From Halicephalobus mephisto (taxonomy: Eukaryota; Nematoda; Chromadorea; Rhabditida; Panagrolaimidae), in contig SWDT01000120.1 of the NCBI GenBank assembly GCA_009193035.1, positions 124,001 through 188,000 of the forward strand: 64,000 bases of DNA, written 5' to 3'. How positions within the stretch are numbered: position 1 is the stretch's first letter; the number at the start of each line of letters is the position of its first letter. The notes under the pieces were generated by a model. It searched no databases. It was not told the origin of the DNA and saw only the letters and a list, made by a program, of their open reading frames with translations. The position numbers and the translations under genes were made by a program. Below are positions 11,711 through 24,167 of this stretch, one piece after another.

Positions 11711-12299
11711 TTTATAGTTATTTTAGTTTTTTTGAAAGCTCTTTCCGGGTAGTCAAAGCTTATTATTTTTGCTCTGAAATCATTAATAATGCCTTGTCGC
11801 GGTTCTATTCCTGAATTATTTCACTTTTTTTATCTCTATTAATTTCTTTTTTTAAAATTATTATTTTCATTGATTCTTGGTTTTTTGAAATTTTTATTCG
11901 ACTATGTTGATCATGGGTTTGAAGAAGCGGAATTCTTTTAGTCGCTGCTAAAATTCCATTCCTAATTGGGTTTCTCTTTTCGATTTGTCTAACTTGGTAC
12001 TTTTTCGATTCATCAAAGTTTAGTTTTTTAATGCCATTCGACAACGGGGTTGGCATTTAAGGATACTCATATCAGGAAATTTCAGATTTCTATTAAGTTT
12101 TAATTTTTAAAAATTATAATTAAGATTTTTTCGAAACAAAAATTTACATTTCTTTAAAATTATAATTTTTATTTTCTTATATAAAAAACTTAATTTTTAT
12201 TTTTTTATATAAGAAATTTGAATTTTTTTAAATTATAATTTTATAAAAAATTAAAATTTTTATAACCTCATTAAAAATTCCACAACTATCTGAAAATGG
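11711..12299. other. AT-rich spacer between two repeat blocks
   Basis: No supported gene. The ORF at 11805-12056 (-) is isolated and lies in low-complexity sequence. From about 12080 the sequence is mostly runs of A and T. Confidence 0.35.
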
Positions 12300-13160
12300 A
12301 CGTTTTTAAATTTTTTTATAAAATTTCGGAAGTTCATGCCAAAACAAGTTTCTTGAAAATTTTCATTTTTAATTTTTGTTTATAAAATTGGAATTTTGAA
12401 TTTTCCAGAATCCATAAAAAACCGAATTTAATATTTAAAATCATAAATTCTGAAAATTCGTGTTGAGACAATTTCGTAATAATTTTATTTACTTTTATTT
12501 TTATCAAATTAGAATTTTGAAGTTTTTAGAATCTCTCAGAATCCATGGAAACACGAATTTAACATGAAAATCATAGATTCCGAAAATTTCTGTCAAAACA
12601 AATTTCTTGAAAATTTCCATTTTTAATTTTTATGTTTACAAAGTTATAGTTCTATTGAAACCTTTAAAATTTGCCAGAATCCATAAAAACTTTGGATTCC
12701 AAAAATTTGTGTTGGGATCGTTTCGAAATTTTTTATTTTTATGTTTATTAAAAATAGAATTTTCTGGAATCTTCCAAAATGAAAAATTTATTTATTTCAA
12801 AATTGTGAATTCTGGAAATTCGTGTCGGGACTATTTCGTAATTTTTGAAATTTTTTTATGTACGATGTTAGAATTCCGAAATTTCTGAAATTTTCCAAAA
12901 TCTTTAAAAATGTATTTTAAAATTCTTAATTTTTAAACTTTTTGTATTAATTTAGAATTATGGAATTTTTAAAATCTAAAAAAACAAATTTTTTATAAAA
13001 ATTGTGGATTCAAAAAATTCATATTAAAACTATTTCGTAATTTTCGTGTTGTAATTGTGTTAAAGTTTTCCGAAATTCATATTTTAAATTCAACATCTGA
13101 AACCTTAGATTTTTAAAAATTCTAGAAAAGTCTGGAAATTTTGCAGCAATTTCCATTTTT
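12300..13160. repeat. Degenerate tandem array of the GAGACAATTTCGTAA family
   Basis: Six or so diverged units of about 80-130 bp. Recognisable cores are at 12460, 12583, 12706, 12807 and 13018, each a TTCGTGTTGAGAC-like box followed by ATTTCGTAAT and a T-rich stretch. Same family as 9290-9720. Confidence 0.6.
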
Positions 13161-14419
13161 AATTTTTATAATAGTATGATTGCTCTTGGGCGATTCTGTC
13201 ATCTTCCTTGAGGCCTCTAGTTCCGTTCCTTATTTCTATTTTTGGTCTTTTTTAATTCATAAAAACATGAGTCTTACATCTTTTTGGATTATTGTGCCGT
13301 GGAATTTTGTGATCGTTGAACCAAGAAGCGATGTCCCTAGAAGTAGAGAGTTCAATTCCCCCAGGGCCGGTTTGGCATTGAGATGCCGAAAGCTTTCTTG
13401 AATTTCTGTTCAACTCCTTTTTTAGCATAAATTTGTTACATTGTATTCTTCAATTGCTAAACAGAATCAATCGTTGCGGTCCAATGGATTTGTTCTGAAC
13501 AGGATTCCAGAAAAAATTGTCTTGTTTTCCTTTTTTGTCATTTGTCACTGTTTTTGCTTCAATAACGCGGCTTCCGCCGTTTTCATTATTTCTTACGGCA
13601 TACTTTTAATGCACTTTGGCAAGCCCTGTCTTAGTTGCTTACTCCAATACCCCTTCTAAGAAGTCCTCAATCATATCGTTTTTTAAATTACCTAAGGCAC
13701 ATGTTGTGATATTTAAGTTGATCCAGAACACCCACACAACATTTTTCCAGTTTATTGTTCCTCGTCTTTATTCATGCATACCTAAACTAAAACTTTTTCG
13801 GCTAACGAGACCACTCAATGGTCACGTCAAAATTTTTCAACTTCATTTTCTACCTGGAGGAAGAAAGTATTCCAAACATGCGGGAAGCCCACTTTAGTGT
13901 CTTTTATATTTTTGGAAAAAACTGGCCTAAATCGACCATTTTGGGTAAGACAGAGTTTGTAGAAGTCGCTTTCTTTCCGTAGGGGACGACAACTGACGCC
14001 GAAAATGACAAATCAGTTTTCAGTCTACTCTTTTTTGGCAAACCCCCGCGAGAAAGCAAATTGAACAGCGGGGAGAAAAAGTTATTTCTCTTGGTACTCT
14101 ATCAAATTGAAACAAATAGACCCAAATTTTACTTCCTTTATTTTCCTACATTGATTAAATCATGAAATGACGCCAATTTTCCTGTAATCTATGGCATTTC
14201 TAACAAAAATAGAATAAAACCAACGACAAAAACGATTAGTTGGTTCTCGACACCCTCAACGATGTTTTTTAATTGAAGCACATACTGAGCCCTGTCGTGG
14301 AGGACCCAGATGCGCGTTTAATGTTACTAAATGTGAACAGTGGGAACTAGAATCTTATTTTATTTCGATTTATGTACTTGTCGAAAACGCGTTGATAACT
14401 TTTCACACAAAAAACGGGT
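13161..14419. other. Upstream or intronic DNA of the receptor gene
   Basis: No exon could be supported, although the missing 5' exons (signal peptide) of the receptor gene must lie upstream of 15012. ORFs at 13180-13401, 13441-13659 and 13616-13897 (+) have no acceptor/donor pair that fits the phase of the first recognised exon. Confidence 0.3.
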
Positions 14420-14965
14420 ACATGGTATATAATGTATCGATGCATTAAAACAGTTCTAATGTATCAATACATTAAATTGCTATCGGTGTATTGAATTCAA
14501 TGTATTTGATACATTGGAACAGTTCTGATGTATTATATACATTATATTCAATGTACTGATATCTTTAGTTGCTATTGGTGTATTGAATTCAATGTATCTG
14601 ATACATTAGAACAGTTCTGATGTATCAGATACTTTGTATTCAATGTACCGATGCGTTAAAACAACTCTGATGTATCATATACATTATATTCAATATATCA
14701 ATACATTAAATTGATATCGATGCATTGAATTCAATGTATCTGATACATTAGAACAGTTCTGATGTATCAGATACTTTGTATTCAATATACCAATACATGA
14801 AGTGTAATATTATTGCTTTATATTTAATGTACTGATATTTCGAAATGACTCTGATGTATTAGATACATTATATTTAATGTACCGATACATTAAGCTGATA
14901 GTGGTGCATTATATTCAATGTATCACCACATTAAATATAATGTATCCAATGCATTAGAGACGTGT
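14420..14965. repeat. Tandem palindromic TGTATCNGATACATT repeat
   Basis: About 12 units of 35-50 bp in which TGTATCTGATACATTAGAAC, or a variant, alternates with AGTTCTGATGTATC. Units contain the self-complementary core TGTATC-N-GATACA, so single strands could form many small hairpins. The block sits in the intron just before the first recognised receptor exon and matches the repeat in wolframin intron 2. Confidence 0.8.
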
Positions 14966-15011
14966 TAATGTACTTTTTTGGTGTTATCATTTAATTTTTA
15001 ATATGTTATAG

Positions 15012-17473
15012 TGCCAAAGAAATCCAGAAGAGCTCGTGAAGAATCGGAGCTCATGTCCTTCACCCATCGCGAAAATGCGACATGCTTAGCCCTTAGTGGG
15101 CAAGCAGATAAACTTTACAATTTATCCAGGTAAGTTTATTCTTAAAAAAACTTTGCTTTTAATCGTTTTTGCAATTTGAATAATTTAGTAGTGTTCTGTT
15201 CTCGTCTAACTAAAGCTTTAGAAAACATTTGCAAAGTTTATGTAATTGACGTATTTGGTCCAGGAATAGCAAGACATAATAAGTGATGTTTGCAACTAAA
15301 ATTTTATTAAGCATTTTAGAGATCTTCGGGATTTAATCAAAAATTTCCAAAATACTGAGAATTTTCGGAAGACTTCAGAATCGAATGCAAAGTTATAAGC
15401 TTTTTTAGAATCTGAAGTTTCCAGAATCCAGTACGAGATTTCTGAAATTTTCTAAGATCTTAAAAATTTCGGAGATTCTAGAACCAAATAGAAGCTTTTA
15501 AAACTTCTGAGAAATTCATAATTTTCCAGAATCTAGTACGAGATTTCTAAAACTTTCAAAAATCCCATAAATTTTCAAAACCTCTAAAAAATTTTAAAAC
15601 ATTCTAGAATCCAATAAAATTCATATTCAACATTTAAAATTAAAATCCTAAAAATTTATTTTGAAAAATTTGTTTTTAATTTTCACAATGACGTGTACTG
15701 GATGTCTCGACGAAGATCACATGGACAAAATTAAGCCTATTTGAACTTGTCAGAAATGTTTCATTATCTACCAATTTCTTTATTTTCGAAAAAATTGATT
15801 ATTCTAAAAATCTCGAAAACTAATTAAACGAATCCCAAGAGAGCAGTTTTTTGAGTATTTTAGGTTTTCCAAAAATAATGTTGCAAATTGCTTTAAAAAA
15901 CGAAATTTGTTTTCTATTTAAACCAAAGTAGATTTTTTATCCGTTTAGACAGGTTGATGAAAAAGTTATTTTTAGCACATGTGCCCCGGACTTTGACAAG
16001 AGTCTTTGCTGGTACAACGTCACCTTCGGGGAACAGGGTCACAGACAATGTCCTTTTACTTTCTGCACATCAATCCCTGGATGCGAACAGGTAGCCACGG
16101 ATTACATGGTCAACAGGATGTGTTACTCCAACGGTACTTGGGGAGAATCGGTGTATTCTGGATGTATTGATGTTTTAAAAAATCACCAAAGATGTATTGC
16201 TGGATATTGTCAAACATGTCCGGATTTACTTCGAGAAGCTGTTATTAATGTTTCTTTGACTTTATCCGTTATCTCAGTTGCTGTATTGGTTTCTGCATTG
16301 GTGCTGTTTTCCATTTTTGATTCTCTTCAATGCCGAAGATTGTCGATCCACAAACAACTCGCTGTTGCCTTCGTTTTCAGATTTACTGTTCTCGCCCTTT
16401 GGACGATCGCAAACACATCAAATGCCTTCAGGGACTGCACCCACTACAACTCCGTACCTTTGAGGGAATGGGAATGGCTTTGTAAATTCCTCCTTTGGCT
16501 CGTGATATACTTCCAAGTTGCTTCTGTCATGTGGATGCTCATTGAAGGTCTTTATTTGTACAGTAGGTTTACTGTATTTGCCATGAGACATGGTGAAGCT
16601 CCTTATTGGGTATATTTGGCCGCAGGCTGGGGAATTCCATTTATCGTGGTTAATTCCTGGGCCATAGTGCATCAATATCAATCGAGCAAAAATTCAAATA
16701 GTTTTTGTTGGGTACCGTATGCACAAGGTCCACATTTATGGATTCTTGCCGGAACTATGGGATTAGCATTGATTGTATGTTTTTTTGATTTTAAAATTAG
16801 ATTTATTTAAACTACGTATTTCAGCTCAATGTCTTGTTCCTGCTTGCCATCGTCATCATTCTTGTTCAAAAATTGAGAAGTGAAAATTCAGCTGAATCTA
16901 AAAAAATTTGGTAATTTAATTTTTTTTTTAAAATAAACAATTAAATTTTAAGGAGAACGGTAAAAGCAACAATATTGTTAGTTCCACTTCTGGGAGTTTC
17001 AAATATTCCATTATTTTACGAGCCAGAAGAACCGGGTGCCATTTACATGTTGGGGTCCGCCATCCTACAACACTCTCAGGTAAATTTAATTTTCTAATTT
17101 AATACAGTAAACTTAATTTTAGGGTATTTTTATCGCCGTGTTATATTGTTTTTTGAACAGCGAAATTCAAAATGCTGTCAGACGACAACTTTCAAAAGTG
17201 CCTTTTCGGTGGTTTAGGTAATTTATTTTATTTTAAAATTCCAAAAATTTCGATTTTAGTTTTCTCAGGAGACCGCAATTCGAAACAGAAAGGACCTACG
17301 TGCCGGAACAAGGGGTCGTCAATAAGCGCCTTGGGATGCCGATGGAAGAACTCAATCAATCCTCCTCTGTTGTAGTATCCACGAATTCTCCCCAGACCAG
17401 AAACGGAGGTTCTCATATTCAGGAAAATGATAAACAAGAAACTCCATGTAATCAACAAACCAAATTTTCTTAA
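15012..17473 (+). CDS. pdfr-1: Class B (secretin-family) GPCR, probable PDF neuropeptide receptor; 5' exons missing
   Basis: Exons found: 15012-15129, 15976-16774, 16825-16910, 16953-17089, 17123-17217 and 17269-17473, all phase-consistent. The extracellular part has the hormone-receptor cysteine pattern (ENATC, CAPDFDKSLCWYN, CPFTFC, CYSNGTWGES, SGC), followed by seven hydrophobic helices. Class B signatures are clear: LSIHKQLAVAFVFR in TM2, WLVIYFQVASVMWMLIEGLY in TM3, VKATILLVPLLGVSN in TM6, and HSQGIFIAVLYCFLNSE in TM7. The tail of about 80 residues is Ser/Asn/Gln-rich and ends TKFS. In C. elegans the PDF receptor acts through Gs/cAMP in locomotion and arousal circuits. I chose pdfr-1 over the CRF-like nematode receptors from remembered similarity in TM5-TM7 and from synteny; treat the subfamily as likely, not proven. 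The first exon enters with a splice acceptor, so signal peptide and start lie upstream, unidentified. Confidence 0.75.
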
Positions 17474-17545
17474 AATATCCGATGAACAATGCCAAATTTG
17501 TTTTTTTCATTCCGCTGTTTTTAACTTATTTCATCATGTGCCAAA

Positions 17546-17551
17546 AATAAA
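17546..17551 (+). terminator. Polyadenylation signal AATAAA of the receptor gene
   Basis: AATAAA 73 bp after the stop at 17473, and 63 bp before the last codon of the convergent sbp-1 gene. The two 3' UTRs must be short or overlap. Confidence 0.45.
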
Positions 17552-17613
17552 TCGCTAATTTTTAAAATTCAACAAAAAAAATACCAAAATTAATACATAT
17601 AAAAATAAATCGA

Positions 17614-20600
17614 TTACGGTCTTCTTTGCGAAGAAATGCTCGCAACATCCTTCTGTAAACGTTTGAAAATTTCGTAATGACTTTGGATATCCGATAATCC
17701 GATGATTATTTCTGATTTATTTTTCGATTTTGCATTTTGATCGATTTCTGTTTCTCCATTAATTTGTCGGAATAATTCAACAGTGTCAAGGGGGTTAGCA
17801 CCACTCAAAGTACGACCAAGGAATTTAAATGTAGCTATCTGAAAAATCATATGACTATAAAAAAACAAAAATATCTCATTTTAGATAACTTCAAAAATTT
17901 TAAAGAATTTTTTGAAGGTTCTTTGAAGTTATTGAAAAATTAAAATTTTTTATTAAATTCAGAAAAATTCCAAAATTTTCACTGAATTTTAAAGCGTTTC
18001 GAAAATTTCTATGAAATTCTAGAAGACTTTAGAAATTTTATAAAAATTATAAAAAACTCCAGAAGTTTCTGAGTTTCGAAAACTTTAGAATTTTGCATTC
18101 CTTTCCGAAAGATTCTAAAAACTAAAAAAATTCTTGAAAATTTCGGGAATCTTCAAAGTTTTTATGAAATTCATAAAGGTTTCAGAACCTTCTATTGGAC
18201 TTCAGAAAATTCTGGAAATATTTGCAAATTTCAAATTTTGTTCAAAATATTTCATCAAAAAATCCGAATAATGTACCTTTCTCTTGTCGCCTTCGAGTTG
18301 AAGAGACCTCATCCAGCTCAAAGTATCGTGGAAAATCCGCCTCATTCCTGGAGGGGTTGTCTGTTCCCAATAAGGACGATCATGTATTAACTGAAAATGC
18401 CAGGCATCAACAGTACTTGTCAAAATCCATTGACAAGTTATGCTTTCCATCTTCTTCTAAAAAACATTCATAAAATTTACTTTGATAAGGTGAGACTCAC
18501 GTGAAGATGAGCAACTAAAGGAGCTGCTTTTCTTCGACAAAATCGAGTTTCTTTTTTGAGGTAGTTAAAAGAGGCTTTCACATGAGCCCAAACACCTTCA
18601 GAACATCCTTTTTTATCTTTGTTATCAATGCAGAGTTTCCTGGAACAGAAAGCAAAGCCTATCGATAAAGCCAGGTCGTTAGAAAGCAGTTCTTGAGGGC
18701 ATTTGCGGACTAAAGCATAGTGCTTCTGAGCTCTGGCGGTGTCTCCATATCTCCAATACAGACCACAAGTGATCAGATGAGCCCACCAGGTACAGAGTTC
18801 ATCTCCATCTGATTCCTGTAGTGGTTCTTCAGAAGAAAGATCACTTAACCGAAGATTATCAGTGCAAAGTTTTAATAACATGTGGGAAATTTCGATGAAA
18901 TCCTCTGGTCTTTCGTTGTCATTGGAGTCCAGGAGTTTTTCCGAAAGCAATCCGAGCAAATGCAACTTGAATGCAAATGTCAATCTGTCGATAGGTTTCG
19001 CTAAAATGTGAAATTTTAGTCAATATCAACATAGATGTCGTGAAGTAATTCATAACTGAGCATAATCAACACGCAATAGTTATCAATTACGTTATTTATA
19101 TACTGCATTCTAATTGAATATCATCAGTGGCGTGATTGTAATAAGATATGACGATTGTAATCCGATCTAGGTTGATTGTAGTCGAATTTGGATTGGTTGT
19201 AATTGAGCTTCATCAATAGGTTTAGATTATTGTATTGCTATTCAAAACACAAACACGTTGATCAAGCTTAATTACAACCAATCCAAATGCGATTAAAATC
19301 AATCTAGATCGGATTACAATCGTCATATCTTATTACAATCACGCCACTGATGATATTCAATTAGAATGCAGTATATAAATAACGTAATTGATAACTATTG
19401 CTTGTTGATTACGCTTAGTTATGAATTACTCCATAACACCTGTAAATGTGTGAAGTTTCGTACCAGATGGTCCCTTGAGAGAAAACGGATAATAATTGGT
19501 ATTTGATGTCGAAAGAAGGATCTTCTCAATGTTATCTGTATTCCTCAAGAATTTCCTCATTAATGGAGTGTTCGAAACCATCCACTCCATGGTTGTGACA
19601 TCTTCGTTTTCTACAGTTTTGGCTTTTCTGACGTGTCTTTTCGCTCTTCCCATAAAATAATGGAACAAAACAGTTCCCAAAAATCTTGGGAGAACTAATC
19701 TCACTCTAATGGCAGCATTGATGTAAATATCTGCTCTTTGTCGATAGCTGATTCCGTCCTTGGTGATTCCTGCGGATTCTGCGAGATTAACTGCAGAGAG
19801 AGCTAAATTCAATCCTCCTAGTCTATCACTATCGATTCCATCGACTCCAATAAGATGAAGTTGATGCAGTTGATGATATACAAGCGCCGAAACAGCATGA
19901 GATTTGCAAACCACAGGGACAGGTTGGGCTGCGGATCTTCTTCTTCTAGATATCCATCTGCCTATCCAGATACCATTAAGGATATGTCGGAAAATCTGCC
20001 AAACAACCGATGTAATCTCACTACTAGATGTTGTTGGTCTATTGAGATACTGTAACGAATCCAATAGTTGTCTCTGACCTTCTTTGTAGTTTCCGTCACT
20101 GATGTATTTGTTCGCCAATTGTTTCGTTGCGTAAAACTGTTTCCAGGAAGATGCCCGGTTATCCGCTACTGGTTCTCCATAGACGAGTAGCCGATTCAAA
20201 ACGAATAAAATAATGAACCCATTAAGTACCCAGATGAAAGCGCTTCTGATAAAAGAATCTTGGATCCACGAATTCGACTCCATATCAAATGGGGATTCGT
20301 CGTGGATAAATTGAAGTGTTCTGTGATGGATTTGAGATCCTTGAGGATCGAAGGTATCCTCAGGTGGATTTGCAGCAGAAACCGTAACTATATTATCTCC
20401 CGTAAGGAACAAGGAAAAAGGATTAAATGCAAGAATAAAGCACATGAAGACACATAAGGTTACCCTGGACTTGTCCAGCATTCCTTTTCTGACTTTTGAA
20501 GTAGAACTGTTAATTTGAGCCTGAAATTTAACTTTTAAAAACTACAGATAATCATAAACATTTACGATTATCGACTCTGCACTTTCGTTGGAATTCGAAG

Positions 20601-21758
20601 CCAGGGCTCGAACGGCGGCTTGAAGTTTTTCATTTTCTACAGTAAGAGCAGCGTTTTGAGCTCTAAGATTAGAAACTTCTTCGATAGCTCTTCTCAAAGT
20701 AGCAGATTTGCTGAGTTTGCCCTCATCTGGAGCTAACATCTCCTTCAATTGATTAATCCGATCATTTATCGAACAACGATATTTTTTCTCGATCAAGTTA
20801 TGAGCTGTTCTTCTTTCAGTTTTCGGTCCTTTTCGTGGAGGTGAAGTCATATCGAAATCATCATTGTCGGACCAATCACCGTTGTTCGTCGAAAATCCAT
20901 CTCCACTATTTGAAGAAAATGCATTAGGACTAACCAAAGGCGGAGAAACAGAACTTGTAGGATCTATGTCAACGATATCAATCATCGGTTGTTTGGTTAA
21001 CTTTGTAGCTACTCCAGAAGGTCTTTCTCGAGGTTCCTGTTTCACTTCAGGTTCGGTTTTGATCAAATTTTTCGTTTTTCGTAGATTTTCAAGTTCACTA
21101 GGAGTCATTTCTAATAAAAGTTCAATGACTTTTTGTTCTTTTGAGGTACTTTTGTCAGTGGCAAGGTTAGTCGCCGGAGGTTGTTGGTAGACGACTTGTT
21201 GGACAGGGTGTGTATAATACCCGTTTTGATTGATATAAGGATCAGCGTATTCGTTGTATTCCTGTCTCTGATTGGGGAATCCTTGAGTGAACACCTGAGC
21301 AGAGGGCAAGGGAGCCTGTTGATCCATGGGGGTACTTGTATCCATGTAAACGGGATTACTGTAATTCGAATCCGTCCAGAACCCGTTTGAAGGTTGTTGA
21401 GTATGACTCATGTCGTCTTGAAGAAGAGAAACAATTTGACCGATTTCTTGTTCTCGATGAGGTTCGTAATTTTGATATTGCATTTGAAACTGAGAACTAG
21501 GGCCACTAGGACGTTGCGGGGGTGCTGGGGGTTGATAGGGCATTGACTGCATCGGCTGGATCACGTACTGGTCATACGGAGGAGAAGGAGTCCGACTCGT
21601 ATCCATCAAATTGCCCTGTTGAGCTAAGGATTGAATCACTTCTAAGAAAATAATCGATGAAGAAATTAATTATAAATGATCAAACCTGTGACGTCATCCA
21701 AGTCGTGATCTAAGGCTCTAAATGGATCCGGACCAGTAGAAGCAGTATTAAAATTCAT
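17614..21758 (-). CDS. sbp-1: SREBP transcription factor (membrane-bound bHLH-Zip)
   Basis: Master regulator of lipid synthesis, made as an ER membrane precursor and released by S1P/S2P cleavage. Exons: 21758-21686, 21641-20566, 20520-19464, 19000-18501, 18456-18277 and 17838-17614; total 1036 residues (C. elegans SBP-1 is of similar length). The Gln/Pro-rich N-terminal half is an activation region. The bHLH (about residues 290-350) has the SREBP-specific Tyr in [19 protein letters not shown], followed by a leucine zipper. TM1 begins after LDKSR, matching the DRSR site next to the S2P cleavage point, and contains the FNP helix-breaking pair; TM2 is [20 protein letters not shown]. The lumenal loop is short (about 50 residues) and I see no clear RXXL S1P site in it; HHRTLQ is the nearest. 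The C-terminal SCAP-binding domain follows. Exon 3 and exon 4 are separated by a 463-bp intron holding a foldback element; other introns are short except intron 5 (about 440 bp). Identification is secure. Confidence 0.92.
19044..19430. mobile_element. 387-bp foldback / MITE in sbp-1 intron 3
   Basis: Two arms of about 170 bp are near-perfect inverted repeats. The left arm starts AGTAATTCATAACTGAGC at 19044 and the right arm ends with its complement at 19430; they match through ATAGTTATCAATTACG, GCATTCTAATTGAATATCAT and GATTGTAATAAGATATGACG. The unpaired centre is about 19211-19258. No coding capacity. I could not see a clear target-site duplication. Mismatches between arms are few, so insertion or arm homogenisation is fairly recent. 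Confidence 0.85.
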
Positions 21759-23529
21759 TTTTCTCAGTCAATCAACATATTTTTCAACGAAAAAATATGA
21801 CGCTTGTTTCTGCAAAAATGGAGAAATCAAAAATTGGGACTCAAATAAAAATGATAAGAATCGGACGAAATAGGAGGACCGAACTGTCTGATATTAAGTC
21901 GACTGAAAGTTAAAACGGTCATAAACAATGGATCAAATATCAATATTTTTTGGATAATTTGATAAATTAAATAAACAAAAATGCGCAAGAAAATTTTCGA
22001 TGAAATTGATTGAGTACCTGTGTTTCCACAGCGGCACAAAGATCGGAGTGCTGACTAGTTCTGTTTCGTTTTTCACTTTCGGTTTCAATACTTTTTTAAT
22101 TTATTTTTTGACCCAAAGCTCTAAAAATCGAAAAAATCAAAAATGTTCCAAGCATTGAAATATAAATTTATAACGAAAAATCAAAACTATCAACTGAAAA
22201 AATTTCGAATTTTATTTATTCTAAAAATTAAATTTTGTATTATTAAAATATTCTTTAAAAAATCAAATTTAATTGTTGGAAATTTTTTGGAATTTTTTAA
22301 GAAATAACTTTAAATTTTTTTAAAATTAAAAAATAATTTTAAATTTTCTTAAATTGAAAAATAATTTTAAATTATTTTAATAAATAATTTTTTTTAAAAT
22401 TAAGAAATAACTTTAAATTTTTTTAAATTAAAAAATAATTTTAAATTATTTTAAATTGAAAAATTATTTTAAATTATTTTAATAAATAATATTTTTTTAA
22501 TTTAAAAATAATTTTTAATTTTTTTAAATTAAGAAATAATTTTAAATTAAATTTTTTAAAGAAATTTTTTAATTAAGAAATAATTTTTAAAAAATCAATA
22601 AATTCGACCTTCTTGTCAATCATCTGAGTGATAAAGTTGACCCGCTTCAAAAAGAATTCAAAAACGAAGAAAAATAAAAAATTTCTCAATGAATCATTCT
22701 AATTTTTAAAATTTTTCAGATATATTTTAACAAATTAAATCACACTAATATTCTTTGACATGGTTGGTTTAAATATTTCGAATTATTTTAGATTTTCTAA
22801 TTTGTATAAAAATTTCATTTTTTTATAAATTTAAATTTTTAAATTTTTTTACAAATTTAAATTTTTAAATTTTTTTATAAATTTAAATTTTTTAAATTTT
22901 TTTACAAATTTAAATTTTTTATATTACAGTATCGTGAAATTTCAAAACTATTTTTTATATCATTTTAGACTTTTAAATTTTATATAAATTGTAAAAAATA
23001 TAATTTTCGGAATTTAATTTTTTATAAATCCAAATTTTTAAATTTTTTATATTACAGTATTCTAAAATTTTAAATTTTAAAAAAATATGGATTTTGAGAA
23101 ATCGATAAATCGTGATTTTTGAAGACGGATAACCAGTTTGACTAGTTCGTAATCGATAATAAACCTGTGTCAAAATTTATCAAATAATCGACATTAAAAT
23201 AAAACTAAAAATAAAATTTGCAATCTGCTCGCAATATTCCGGCAGATCGGTTTGTTAAATTTTTTCCGAAAATTTTATTTAATTTCGATTTTTTTCATGA
23301 ATCTCGACACTGAATAAAAAAGTTATTTTTCTGGATCAAAATCAATATTGTTTTGAAAAAATAAAATTTACTATTTTTAAGATTTATTTTTTATTTTTTT
23401 GCGTTTTGAGTACCAAACTGCATCAAGAAAAAAAGGATGAAAAATCAGTTTTGTTTGTGAATCAGAGGGAACCACGTTTTTCACGAAAGAAATTTCTTAA
23501 TAAAGAAATAATTTTAGAAAAGTATTAAG
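21759..23529. other. Divergent intergenic region between sbp-1 and the coiled-coil gene
   Basis: 21759-22200 is the sbp-1 upstream flank and has no clear exon. 22200-23100 is low-complexity A/T sequence made of AAATAATTTTAAATTTTTTT and TTTTTTTATAAATTTAAA units. 23213-23270 (minus sense) resembles 28225-28290: both can be read as QxDLxExCxQxAxF, a possible shared gene fragment. The right end is the promoter side of the gene at 23530. Confidence 0.5.
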
Positions 23530-24155
23530 ATGACTAAAGCTGATATTGATGAATTCCTAACTACTTGTAATGAAGCTACTGTACAACTCATGCATAAATT
23601 GGATCTTGATCAACAGGTAAATTTTTTAGCAGTTTTCCCCTTAAGTCCGGAGTCGAACTTGGGGCCTTACGCGCTGTAGCCGTTCATACTAACCACTAAA
23701 CCACAAAAGAACCTCGCACACGCTTTAAAAAAATATTAAATGATTTTTATAAAAATATTAATATTAAATAATATTGAAAAAATACGAAATTTCAGACAAT
23801 GGACAAAGTTTCGAAAAACCTCAGAAATAAATTAATTACAACCTTATTGGAAAATGACATCATTACCGCCGAAAATTACTCCACGAATGACAGTAGTACC
23901 AGTAGTGAGAAAAAAGTATTTTTTGAACAAGAAAATTCCGAAAATAAAATCGATAAATTTCGAAAATGCAAACAATTTTCAGGAAGATGATCTTCTCGAA
24001 CGGTCCAACCAAACAATTAAAAACTTAGTTCAACAGTTGCTGGACAAGGTGAGTAGGAACTAATCGATTGCACTTCGAAAGATCGATAAGAACGATTGTA
24101 GGATGATGAGATCAAACTGCTCAGAGCCCAGTTGAAGATGCCGCTACACCAATGA
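23530..24155 (+). CDS. Small coiled-coil protein, 108 residues, family not recognised
   Basis: Exons 23530-23616, 23796-23915, 23983-24048 and 24102-24155 are all in phase, with introns of 179, 67 and 53 bp. The protein starts MTKADIDEFLTTCNEA, is acidic and helical, has a short Ser/Thr/Asn-rich linker (NDSSTSSEKK), and ends with a coiled-coil (LLERSNQTIKNLVQQLLDK, then DDEIKLLRAQLKMP) and LHQ. No signal peptide or membrane segment. The heptad-like leucine spacing suggests a dimerising adaptor. An alternative model retains the 67-bp intron: it would stay open for about 22 codons, then stop at GGAAGATGA, so splicing is needed for the C-terminal coil. I cannot name the family. Its last exon shows weak similarity to the doubtful small ORF at 28124-28288. 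A 168-bp tandem array begins 13 bp after the stop. Confidence 0.65.
23638..23712 (-). pseudogene. Degenerate tRNA-like sequence in intron 1 of the coiled-coil gene
   Basis: Read on the minus strand it has an A-box-like TGGTTTAGTGGTTAG, a foldable D-arm (GTTT/GAAC) and a B-box-like AGTTCGACTCC at tRNA spacing. The acceptor stem pairs only 5 of 7, and anticodon and T stems pair poorly, so it is not a working tRNA by eye. It may be a tRNA pseudogene or the head of a tRNA-derived SINE. Confidence 0.4.
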
Positions 24156-24167
24156 ACAAGTCCGTTG

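Noticed and set aside
13336..13375. tRNA B-box-like GAGTTCAATTCCC
   Set aside because: No A-box or foldable arms at tRNA spacing upstream.
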